In this document: one piece after another, positions 46,185-53,670 of the stretch
How the letters are laid out: the number at the start of each line of letters is the position of its first letter
Numbering within the stretch: the first letter of the stretch is position 1
NCBI RefSeq assembly: GCF_000718005.1
Contig: NZ_JODV01000010.1
Direction: 5' to 3' (one strand)
Source of the DNA: Actinoalloteichus_B caeruleus
GTDB taxonomy: Bacteria > Actinomycetota > Actinomycetes > Mycobacteriales > Pseudonocardiaceae
DNA length: 64,000 nt
The notes under the pieces: model-generated
The model's database searches: none
Told to the model about the DNA's origin: nothing
What the model saw: the letters and a program-made list of their open reading frames with translations, nothing else
Made by a program: the position numbers and the translations under genes

Positions 46185-46475
46185 GTGGAGTTGCTGATCA
46201 GCTACGACGTTGAGACCGCTACTCGGGAGGGTCAGCGGCGGCTGCGCAGGGTGGCGAAGATCTGCGAGGGCTACGGGCACCGGGTGCAGAAGTCCGTCTT
46301 CGAGGTGGTGTGCCGGCCGCAGGACTGGGTGTTGATGAAGCACCGCCTGGCGGAGGTGATCAACTCCGAGCGGGACAGCATCCGCGTCTACCACCTCGAC
46401 CGGGGTTCGTTCTCCCGCGCGGAGCACATGGGGGCGTCGCGGCTAGCGCCGCACGAATCGCCTCTGGTGTACTGA
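46185..46475 (+). CDS. cas2: Cas2, adaptation complex subunit
   Basis: A 96-aa ferredoxin-like protein with Asp8 (LLISYDVET) and KSVFEVVCRPQDW, both family features. GTG start, 3 nt after cas1. It forms the core of the Cas1-Cas2 integration complex. The last gene of the operon; the leader and array follow directly on the same strand. Confidence 0.95.
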   Translation: MELLISYDVETATREGQRRLRRVAKICEGYGHRVQKSVFEVVCRPQDWVLMKHRLAEVINSERDSIRVYHLDRGSFSRAEHMGASRLAPHESPLVY

Positions 46476-46726
46476 CGGTGCTTTCCGGAGACTGGACAGG
46501 AAGGGCAGTCGTGACACTGAATTCCGCTGGTTCACTCGCAGGCCGGCCGAGCCGGCCCCAGGGTGGTGCGGATCCGCGCCGTGTGCGGTGTGGAGTTCGC
46601 GCGGATCGGAAGCGTCACACGACACGCCTGGACTCTCCTAAGCAAATCCCGGGCGTGTCGTCATCTTTGTCTGGTTTGCGGGAAGCTCGTCGCAACACGA
46701 AATGGGAAAACCGCTGTTCACGCAGC
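46476..46726 (+). promoter_or_regulatory. CRISPR leader
   Basis: The 251-bp stretch between cas2 and the first repeat. The 3' half is less GC-rich (CTAAGCAAATCC, ACGAAATGGGAAAACC), as usual for leaders. It contains a stray GTCGCAACACG about 35 bp before the first repeat, matching the repeat's terminal GCAAC, perhaps a relict. The array promoter should be here but was not pinned down. Confidence 0.7.
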
Positions 46727-48456
46727 GTTGCACCGGGCCTCCGGGCCCGGTGAGGATCGCAACGACAGCCATCCCATGTTCGCGTCCTCTCAGGTGTGGT
46801 TGCACCGGGCCTCCGGGCCCGGTGAGGATCGCAACACGAGGCTGTCCGGCCGCGCATTCGGCCGGCGGCGCCGGGGTTGCACCGGGCCTCCGGGCCCGGT
46901 GAGGATCGCAACGCGGCCTCGGGCGGTGAGCCGGGGGACCTCGTCTAGTTGCACCGGGCCTCCGGGCCCGGTGAGGATCGCAACGACCATCTTGCTGCGG
47001 ATCGTCGAAGCGGTGACGGAGGTTGCACCGGGCCTCCGGGCCCGGTGAGGATCGCAACAGCGCCTTCAGAAGGGCGGCCAGCACCGTCCGGTGCTGGTTG
47101 CACCGGGCCTCCGGGCCCGGTGAGGATCGCAACCAGGACGGTGACGCGGATCCCGATGTCGAGGGCCACGGGTTGCACCGGGCCTCCGGGCCCGGTGAGG
47201 ATCGCAACTTCGTCCGTCCGCCGGTAGCGGCGGACGGGGGTCCGAGTTGCACCGGGCCTCCGGGCCCGGTGAGGATCGCAACAGATCCAGTCCGGGTGAC
47301 GCCGTCGTGGCACACGAGTTGCACCGGGCCTCCGGGCCCGGTGAGGATCGCAACACGTTGCCGCGTTGGTGATCGACGCGGCACGTGATCGTTGCACCGG
47401 GCCTCCGGGCCCGGTGAGGATCGCAACCCGACTACCCGCAGCACAACGTGCTGCACGCCTACCGTTGCACCGGGCCTCCGGGCCCGGTGAGGATCGCAAC
47501 CTGCTCATCGTGGCGCTGACCGGGCTCTACCTGCTCATGTTGCACCGGGCCTCCGGGCCCGGTGAGGATCGCAACCACCCGAGCTTGCCGGCCGTGTTGT
47601 GCAGGTCCACGCCGGTTGCACCGGGCCTCCGGGCCCGGTGAGGATCGCAACGAGGACCAGGCGGAGCCGGGGCGCGGCCGGGAAGCCGGTTGCACCGGGC
47701 CTCCGGGCCCGGTGAGGATCGCAACCAGTCCAACGCCTGGGTGATCTCGGCCGTCCGCCGAGGTTGCACCGGGCCTCCGGGCCCGGTGAGGATCGCAACA
47801 GTGCGGGTCCGAGCACGCTGGCCGTGTCCGCGATGTTGCACCGGGCCTCCGGGCCCGGTGAGGATCGCAACGGCGGCCAACTCAACTTGGCGGTGCTGGT
47901 AGGCCGCGTTGCACCGGGCCTCCGGGCCCGGTGAGGATCGCAACATGCGTGGCGAGCCGTGCCCGTCCGGACGAGTCCGGAGTTGCACCGGGCCTCCGGG
48001 CCCGGTGAGGATCGCAACCAGATGGCGTCGATCTCATCGAGGAGGATCGTCGGGGTTGCATCGGGCCTCCGGGCCCGGTGAGGATCGCAACCGCAACTCG
48101 CACACCGGGTCACCTGAAGCGGTCGCGGGTTGCATCGGGCCTCCGGGCCCGGTGAGGATCGCAACCCGGCTCCCTCCCTCCTCCTCCGTCTCCGACGCGG
48201 GTTGCACCGGGCCTCCGGGCCCGGTGAGGATCGCAACACCCCGGTGGACATGGACCCCCAGGTTGACGGAGACGTTGCACCGGGCCTCCGGGCCCGGTGA
48301 GGATCGCAACGGCATCCGGTCCGGTGTGTCCGGGTCCTGTGAGGAGTTGCACCGGGCCTCCGGGCCCGGTGAGGATCGCAACCCGTCCTGGTCCCGGACC
48401 ACCGGGTCATATCCAAACAGGTTGCACCGGGCCTCCGGCCCGGTGAGGATCGCAAC
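46727..48456 (+). CRISPR. CRISPR array, 24 repeats and 23 spacers
   Basis: The 37-bp repeat begins GTTGCACCGG and ends GAGGATCGCAAC. Repeat starts: 46727, 46799, 46876, 46948, 47022, 47097, 47172, 47246, 47318, 47391, 47464, 47539, 47615, 47689, 47763, 47835, 47908, 47982, 48055, 48129, 48201, 48274, 48346 and 48421. Spacers are 35-40 bp. Bases 5-13 pair with 18-26 (9-bp stem, TCCG loop), leaving an 11-nt 3' tail. Repeats 19 and 20 have C7 changed to T; the last repeat lacks one G. Degeneracy at this end and the cas2-side leader fix the direction of transcription rightward. Confidence 0.98.
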
Positions 48457-48521
48457 CTGCTGATGCTGCCTTGGTGACTACCAGGGGCGCGCGTTGCGCC
48501 GGTCTTTTTCCTGACGGGACT

Positions 48522-48575
48522 GCGAGGCTGCGAGGCGCCGGGGCGCCCTCCGAAGGGCACGACCCGGAGCCTCGC
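48522..48575. terminator. Structured region after the array, possible terminator
   Basis: GCGAGGCT (48522-48529) pairs with AGCCTCGC (48568-48575), enclosing a further GAGGCGCC/GGCGCCCTC hairpin. It lies 65 bp after the last repeat and 30 bp beyond the stop of the opposing operon, so it could end the pre-crRNA, the opposing mRNA or both. Confidence 0.4.
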
Positions 48576-48604
48576 GTGTTCCTTCGTGCGGATCGTCGTA
48601 GGCG

Positions 48605-49042
48605 TCAGACCCCCTCCGCTGCCCTCGCGATGACCTCGCCCGCCTCCTTCGGCGGGGTGACCTGCGGATCAGCGGGAAATGCGGCCGAGCAGGGGGAAGG
48701 CAGAACGCACACGAACTGATCGCCACCCACGACCACGGTCACCGCTTTCCCGCCCAAGGCGGGCAAGGTGCTGACCATCAGCGATGCCACGGGTTCCGGC
48801 CCAGGCACGATCGCCGTCACGACCGCTTCCCCGTCCGCCACCAGCAGGGCACCCGCGACCCGTCGGGCCTGCATCACCGGCAGGCCCACGGGTTCCTCGG
48901 GCGCGTGCTCGGGGCGCAGGACAACGCCGAGCCGGCTGGTCTCCACCAGCACGGACACCGGCCCACACCGGGCGGGCATCCATCCGATGATCCGTCCCAG
49001 CGCGTTCCCCGGCACGAGAACCACCGGCTCCGATGTGGTCAC
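48605..49042 (-). CDS. Hypothetical protein, third gene of an unrecognised operon
   Basis: A predicted 145-aa protein from a GTG at 49042. It reads as beta-rich (VVLVPGNALGRIIGWM, VSVLVETSRLGVVLRPEH, KAVTVVVGGDQFVCVLPSP) with four cysteines and no membrane segment. I do not recognise a family. The upstream gene ends 139 bp earlier, so either the start is further upstream or there is a true gap. It converges on the CRISPR array. Coding is supported by codon pattern and conserved-looking hydrophobic strands, not by homology. Confidence 0.5.
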   Translation of the reverse strand: MTTSEPVVLVPGNALGRIIGWMPARCGPVSVLVETSRLGVVLRPEHAPEEPVGLPVMQARRVAGALLVADGEAVVTAIVPGPEPVASLMVSTLPALGGKAVTVVVGGDQFVCVLPSPCSAAFPADPQVTPPKEAGEVIARAAEGV

Positions 49043-49181
49043 CGCGCACCCTGCCTCAGGTAGGGCCGTATCCGGCTGGAACGACGGGGGAGGACGAAGG
49101 CACGGACTCGGCAGGACCGTGCTGGCGGAATGCGGGGAAGCACCGTGGTCACCGACTCCGCCACATCGACCGGGTTCACGC

Positions 49182-49589
49182 TCACCACCCCCGCCGGCAT
49201 CGTCCGGCTGCCTCGTCCAGCACCCGTGCCAACTGACGCACCGGGCGGGGACCCAGCAGTAGCGGCCACCCCCACCCATTGCCGGCCAGCGCCAGCCGGG
49301 CGCCTCCAGTACCCGTGCCGGGGACGGCGAGGGACGTCACCGCCAGGCGCAACGCCGAGGACCCGACGTGCAGGGGGATCGCGAGATTCCGGCGATGGAG
49401 CAGGGCTGCGGAGAACTGTCGGGCGGCGTGCGGCGCCACCAGACCGACGGTGCCGGCGGCGAGCAGGACCGCCGCCGACTCGTCAGCGGTGAGGGTGAGC
49501 ACGACGGTCGTGGGTTGTCCGGTGGGTGCCACTGCGGCGACGCTGGCTCGCCAGGCGTCTCGGGGCAGGGTGCGGTGGGGACTGGTCAC
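49182..49589 (-). CDS. Hypothetical protein, second gene of the operon
   Basis: A predicted 135-aa protein. Its GTG start overlaps the preceding stop as GTGA and has GGACGGAG about 8 nt upstream. Hydrophobic strands alternate with short polar turns (TVVLTLTADESAAVLLAAG, LHVGSSALRLAVTSLAVPG), and it ends with VRQLARVLDEAAGRCRRGW, a basic helix. No family recognised. Translational coupling with the membrane-protein gene suggests a complex between the two products. Confidence 0.55.
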   Translation of the reverse strand: MTSPHRTLPRDAWRASVAAVAPTGQPTTVVLTLTADESAAVLLAAGTVGLVAPHAARQFSAALLHRRNLAIPLHVGSSALRLAVTSLAVPGTGTGGARLALAGNGWGWPLLLGPRPVRQLARVLDEAAGRCRRGW

Positions 49590-50077
49590 GGGCTGGGCTC
49601 CGTCCAGATGGGAAGGACTCCGGTCAGGGCCGGGATGGGGGCGGTGGCCGCGGGATCGGGGGGAGGTGCCACCGCCCCCGGCCGTCGCCCGCGCGTGCGC
49701 GGGGCGGGCGACGACCGTTCCCGGTGCGCGGCGGCGGGGCGCACCGTCGCCGCGCGGTGCCGGCCCCCGAGGGGAGGTGGGGCCGGACGGTGGAAGGGGG
49801 CGGCGGTGGTGTCGGGGTCCGCCGCCCCCGGCCGGGCGCGCCTCGGGGAGTCGGGCGGCGCGTCCGGCCTGTCCTGGGCTCGCGTCGCGAGCAGTACGGC
49901 TACGGGGATCGCGTGAGTGGGTCGGGAGGAGTTGTGTGGAGGTGTGGCAACCGCGTGCCGTGGCTTCTCGCGGTGCCGGTTCTCGCGTTCGAAGAGGACC
50001 GCAGCCGCCACCATCAGTGCCGCGGGTCCCAGCGTGACCACGATGGCGAATACCGGAGTGTTGACGGCCTGCCACAT
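49586..50077 (-). CDS. Hypothetical single-pass membrane protein, first gene of the operon
   Basis: A 163-aa protein. One membrane helix at about residues 6-29 (TPVFAIVVTLGPAALMVAAAVLF) follows a short amino terminus, and the rest is a Pro/Arg-rich, probably disordered cytoplasmic tail. The ATG at 50077 has AGGAGG 7 nt upstream, the strongest ribosome-binding site in the area, so I trust this start. It heads the leftward operon and is divergent from the XRE regulator, with twin palindromes between. Function unknown. Confidence 0.6.
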   Translation of the reverse strand: MWQAVNTPVFAIVVTLGPAALMVAAAVLFERENRHREKPRHAVATPPHNSSRPTHAIPVAVLLATRAQDRPDAPPDSPRRARPGAADPDTTAAPFHRPAPPPLGGRHRAATVRPAAAHRERSSPAPRTRGRRPGAVAPPPDPAATAPIPALTGVLPIWTEPSP

Positions 50078-50097
50078 GCAGTAACCTCCTGATGTGC

Positions 50098-50131
50098 GAA
50101 CCGAAAATGGTTCGCGAACCAGCCTTGGTTC
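50098..50131. promoter_or_regulatory. Two palindromes in the divergent promoter
   Basis: Two sites with identical half-sites, GAACC-N6-GGTTC, at 50098-50113 and 50116-50131, 18 bp apart centre to centre. They lie 21 bp upstream of the membrane-protein start and about 90 bp upstream of the XRE start. The likely ligand is the adjacent XRE regulator. Confidence 0.7.
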
Positions 50132-50218
50132 TGTGTCCAGCCTGGAGCGTGGTGGCGGAGGTGGCAAGCGCTCGATCGGATGAATGACATCGAGGCTTGG
50201 CTGACTACTCTGTGGTGC

Positions 50219-51073
50219 ATGGCCCGTACCAACCTGACGCCCTTGTCCCGGGCGCTCGGCGACGCCATCCGAAAGCAGCGGACAGCTTCGGGCCTCACCG
50301 TTCGCGCGCTGGCGGACAAGATGGGGTTACGCCATACCGCGATTGTCAGGCTCGAAGGCGGTACCAGGCGGGCACCGTTGGATGAGTTGGCCGCGCTGCT
50401 CGGCACGGTGGGGACTCCGCCCGACGAGCGTGACCGCATCATGGCGATGGCACGGGATGTCGACCGCGATACGTGGTCAACGAGCGGCGGGAGCGGCGCC
50501 ACGGCGCAGCTTGCGACCCTGGTGCGTTACGAGCGTGAAGCCATCGCACTCACCGAGGCGAACGCACTGCTCGTTCCCGGGCTGCTACAGGTGGAGCCCT
50601 ACATCCGCTCAGTGATGGAGGGGCTCCCACCTGACGTCATCGACGCCCGCACTTACTACAGAATCGGCCGCCAGCAAATCTTGACCAGAGCTGAGCCACC
50701 CAAGATGCTCGCACTGATCGACGAGGCAGTGCTCGCCAGGACCATCGGCGGCCCTGCTGTCATGGCCCATCAGATGGACCACCTCGTATCGCTGGTGGAC
50801 GCAGGAAATGTGGAGGTGCGGGTTATCCCACTTGCCGCCGGGAGCGCGGCCATGATGGCGTCGGGTTGGATGCTCGTCGAGTTGCCAGACGGTCCGCCAG
50901 TGGTCCATCTGGACCATGCGCAGGCAGGCACGATGCTCCATACACGACGCGATGTGGCCGCGTTTGAGCAGGCGCGGGATACGATCATCGCAGCTACCCT
51001 CAACCCAGAAGCTTCTCGCCAGATGATTACCCGTTACGCACAGTCCTATCGAAGCACTCAGAGCGAGGAATGA
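50219..51073 (+). CDS. XRE-family regulator with DUF5753 (WhiJ-like)
   Basis: A 284-aa protein. HTH at the amino terminus (LGDAIRKQRTASGLTVRALADKMG, then RHTAIVRLEGGTR), followed by a DUF5753 domain with VRYEREAIALTEANALLVPGLLQ and YYRIGRQQILTR, its usual core. WhiJ-like regulators of this type control development or stress genes and work with a DUF397 partner. The ATG at 50219 is chosen because related proteins begin MARTNLTPL-like; ATG 50180 is an alternative. The stop overlaps the start of the DUF397 gene. Confidence 0.85.
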   Translation: MARTNLTPLSRALGDAIRKQRTASGLTVRALADKMGLRHTAIVRLEGGTRRAPLDELAALLGTVGTPPDERDRIMAMARDVDRDTWSTSGGSGATAQLATLVRYEREAIALTEANALLVPGLLQVEPYIRSVMEGLPPDVIDARTYYRIGRQQILTRAEPPKMLALIDEAVLARTIGGPAVMAHQMDHLVSLVDAGNVEVRVIPLAAGSAAMMASGWMLVELPDGPPVVHLDHAQAGTMLHTRRDVAAFEQARDTIIAATLNPEASRQMITRYAQSYRSTQSEE

Positions 51074-51261
51074 TGACCACCATTCTTACAGGTTGGCGCA
51101 AGTCGACCCGCAGCGATAACCAGTCCAATTGTGTTGAGATTGGTGGAGCGCCGGGCTTGGCTGGTATCCGGGACAGCAAGAACCGGGGCGCTGGTGTTCT
51201 GGTCGTTGATCGTCAGGTCTTCGCGGCGTTCATCGAGGCTGTGAAGCGCGATCGTCTCTGA
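51070..51261 (+). CDS. DUF397 protein, copy 1
   Basis: A 63-aa protein of the DUF397 family (BldB-related context): LTGWRKSTRSDNQSNCVEIG, then GIRDSKNRGAGVLVVDRQVFAAFI. Start overlaps the regulator stop by 4 nt, so the two are coupled. DUF397 proteins pair with XRE-DUF5753 regulators, perhaps as antagonists. An ATG one codon later is equally possible. Confidence 0.85.
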   Translation: MMTTILTGWRKSTRSDNQSNCVEIGGAPGLAGIRDSKNRGAGVLVVDRQVFAAFIEAVKRDRL

Positions 51262-51680
51262 TCCCGACGTTCCGGGCGCGCCTTCGTGCTCCTCGGGCCC
51301 GAACCTCGTCCTGCTCCCGGTGTCCGTCATCCCGGCCGGGGGGGGGACGATCCCGACCGACAAGGCCGGTTGGTGAGCCCGTTCGAGCGTCGGCGGATGG
51401 CGTCAGGGGCGCTGCCGGGTTCCCGAGAACTGGGGATCCCCACCGGGACTGTTCCGCGCTACGGAGACCAGTACGAAGGGCAGGCAGCATGACCGCACAG
51501 GAACTCCTCGGCTGGCGGAAGGCACGAGCGAGCGGCCCGCAAGGGGACTGCATCGAGGTGGGTGGGGCGCCGGGCTTGGCTGGGATTCGGGACAGCAAGA
51601 ACCGGGGCGGTGGTGTTCTGGTCGTTGATCGTCAGGTCTTCACGGCGTTCATCGACGCGGTGAAGCGCGACCGTCTCTGA
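51136..51680 (+). repeat. Direct duplication of the 3' half of the DUF397 gene
   Basis: Bases 51136-51261 and 51555-51680 align over 126 bp without gaps, with 10 differences by my count. Both copies end at the stop codon. The 5' halves of the two genes are much more divergent, so the similarity stops sharply near the GAG codon. Confidence 0.85.
51489..51680 (+). CDS. DUF397 protein, copy 2
   Basis: A 63-aa paralogue of copy 1. The last 42 residues differ at only four positions, while the amino-terminal 21 (MTAQELLGWRKARASGPQGDC) are clearly different. It has no adjacent XRE gene of its own. The ATG is preceded by GAAGGGCAGGCAGC and overlaps the stop of a short, unsupported upstream frame. 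It may be a decoy or variant antitoxin-like partner. Confidence 0.8.
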   Translation: MTAQELLGWRKARASGPQGDCIEVGGAPGLAGIRDSKNRGGGVLVVDRQVFTAFIDAVKRDRL

Positions 51681-52050
51681 CCCCGCGAACGACGTTCTCG
51701 GCGCGGCCCTCGCACTCCTCGTGCGGGGGCCGCATCCCGTTCCGCCTCCTGGCCAGCCGTCCCGAGCGGACGGGAAGGACGGGAGGAACGGGAAGGTTGC
51801 GCTCGCTGCCGACGCCGTGCTGCCGGGCCGGGAGAGGCGTCGTGGTCCTCAGGATTCGGCGGTTCCCGGTGCTGCGACGCGCCGAGCGCTATGGCGGGCC
51901 TGGGTCCCACGCCGCCCGTCGAGCTGTCCCCGAGGTCCGTCGGCACGGAGGTCCATCAGCCCGGCTACTCGGCCCGGGGTGGGCGGTGCCCGGTAGGAAT
52001 GCGAACGGGGTGTGGACGGTGAACCCGTCCACACCCCGTCTCGGCCGTTG
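51681..52050 (+). other. Intergenic region
   Basis: No gene supported. The right end holds the terminator of the seryl-tRNA synthetase gene. The middle has two CGGGAAGG-type short repeats near 51778 and 51799 only. Confidence 0.45.
52005..52039 (-). terminator. Terminator of the seryl-tRNA synthetase gene
   Basis: A perfect 15-bp stem (ACGGGGTGTGGACGG at 52005-52019 and its complement at 52025-52039) with a 5-nt loop, 11 bp beyond the stop codon. Confidence 0.85.
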
Positions 52051-53337
52051 TCAGCGCGTGGGGCGCACCAGGCGGTCGGTGCCCACGCGGTCCCGCAGTA
52101 CCTCGGGCACCAGCACCGAACCGTCCTCCTGCTGGAACTGCTCCAGGATGGCGGGCATCAGCCGGCTGGTGGCCAGGGCGGACCCGTTCAGGGTGTGCAC
52201 GAACTGGGTCTGCTTCGCCTGCGGCGCGCGGAAGCGGATGTTCGCCCGCCGGGCCTGGTAGTCGCCGGCCCAGGACACCGACGACACCTCCTTGTAGCCG
52301 TTGGCGTGCGGCATCCACACCTCGATGTCGAAGGTCCTGCGCATCGTGGCGCTGGTGTCACCAGCGGCGAGCTTCGACGTCCGGAAGTGCAGGCCCAGCC
52401 CGCGCACCAGTGCCTCGGCGGCGTCGACCATCGACTCGAAGGCCTCGGCGGCGCCGTCCGGGGTGGTGAACTGGAACAGCTCGACCTTGTTGAACTGGTG
52501 TCCGCGCACCGTGCCACGCTCGTCGGAGTGGGTGCCGGCCTTCTCCCGGCGGTAGCAGGGCGTGTAGGCGAAGACCCGGCGGGGGAGCTCCGCCTCGGTG
52601 AAGATCTCGTCCTGGTGGGCGGCGAGGAGCGCGGTCTCGGAGGTCGGCAGCAGGAACTGCGGGCGGTCCGACACCGGGTTGGCGATGTGGTAGACGTCGT
52701 CGCTGAACTTGGGGAACTGCCCTGCGGCGAAGCCGGCGCTCTCCAACAGCATGTGCGGCGGCAGGACGAAGGTGTAGCCGGCGGCGTTGTGCTGGTCGAT
52801 GAACCAGTTCAGCAGCGCCCATTCCAGACGGGCGCCGTAGCCGGTGTACATCCAGTAGCCGGAGCCGCCGAGTTTGGTTCCCCGGTCGAAGTCGACCAGC
52901 CCGTACTCCTTGGCGACCACGGTGTGGTCGATGAAGTCCCCCAGGGCCGGCTTCTCGCCCCACACCCGCAGGACCTCGTTGTTCTCCTTGCCGCCCGGCA
53001 CGACGTCGTCGGCGGGCATGTTCGGCAGGCCGGCCATCTCCTGGCGGAGTTCCGCGCCGACGTTCTCCAGCTCGCTCTCCAGGGCGAGCAACACCGCCTT
53101 GGTGTCCGGGGGCGGGGGCAGGGGCTCGCTCGACTCGCGCTTGGCCTTCGCGTAGGCGCGTGAGGCCTCCTTGCGCTTGCGGCGCTCCTCCTCGATCCGC
53201 TGGAGCAGCTGACGGCGCCGCGCGTCGAGGTCGACGATCGCGGACAGGGACCGATCCACCTCGGAGCTGTCGAGTCGTTTCGACAGGGCGGCCGCGACGG
53301 CCTCCCGCTCACGGCGGATCAGGTCCAGATCAAGCAT
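52051..53337 (-). CDS. Seryl-tRNA synthetase, atypical form
   Basis: A 428-aa class II synthetase. An amino-terminal coiled-coil arm (about 30-110) has RRRQLLQRIEEERRKRKEAS. Motif 2 is YRREKAGTHSDERGTVRGHQ and motif 3 LNGSALATSRLMPAILEQF. It should charge tRNA-Ser. The arm has an unusual Pro-rich break (SSEPLPPPP) and motif 2 departs from the usual FRREAGSYGKDTRG. Duplicate synthetases of this sort are known as resistance or biosynthetic versions (for example albomycin or valanimycin loci), but there is no such cluster here. Whether a standard serS exists elsewhere is unknown. Confidence 0.8.
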   Translation of the reverse strand: MLDLDLIRREREAVAAALSKRLDSSEVDRSLSAIVDLDARRRQLLQRIEEERRKRKEASRAYAKAKRESSEPLPPPPDTKAVLLALESELENVGAELRQEMAGLPNMPADDVVPGGKENNEVLRVWGEKPALGDFIDHTVVAKEYGLVDFDRGTKLGGSGYWMYTGYGARLEWALLNWFIDQHNAAGYTFVLPPHMLLESAGFAAGQFPKFSDDVYHIANPVSDRPQFLLPTSETALLAAHQDEIFTEAELPRRVFAYTPCYRREKAGTHSDERGTVRGHQFNKVELFQFTTPDGAAEAFESMVDAAEALVRGLGLHFRTSKLAAGDTSATMRRTFDIEVWMPHANGYKEVSSVSWAGDYQARRANIRFRAPQAKQTQFVHTLNGSALATSRLMPAILEQFQQEDGSVLVPEVLRDRVGTDRLVRPTR

Positions 53338-53670
53338 GGCGTTCCTTCGTCAGCTCAGGTGCGAGAGTGCGTGAACTCGCCTTCAGGTGGCGGAAGCGGA
53401 CCAACCGGGCTCCCTACCATGTCGAACGATCGGAAAGTCTAACGGGAACACCGCTCAGGTCCGGCGGCGGGTTGAGACCGGGTAACCGATCACCGGCAGG
53501 CTGGTTGACCTCGGCCAACGCCGTGGTCCAGGCTTCGCGTGGCTGGCGTCCGCCGCCGCGCTCGGGCCCCCGAGTGACGGGGCCGGCGGCAGGCGGTGCC
53601 GGGTTGCCCCGGACTCCGGGCGGGTCGGTCTCGCGGCCCGACGGATCCGGCTGGCGCGTCCGCTGGTGTC
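53338..53670 (-). other. Intergenic region
   Basis: Between serS-like and hydrolase genes, both leftward. A less GC-rich patch at 53418-53450 may hold the synthetase promoter. I looked for a T-box leader and found none. Confidence 0.45.

Noticed and set aside
46563..48560. Long frames on both strands through the CRISPR array, with repeated RSSPGPEARCN-type peptides
   Set aside because: They are readings of the palindromic, stop-free repeat. The peptide repeats follow the 37-bp unit exactly.
51286..51492. Short frame ending at the second DUF397 start
   Set aside because: No family resemblance and no good ribosome-binding site; likely spacer between the duplicated genes.
53338..53450. T-box riboswitch before the seryl-tRNA synthetase gene
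   Set aside because: No T-box bulge sequence or specifier hairpin could be found; actinobacterial T-boxes are mostly on ileS.
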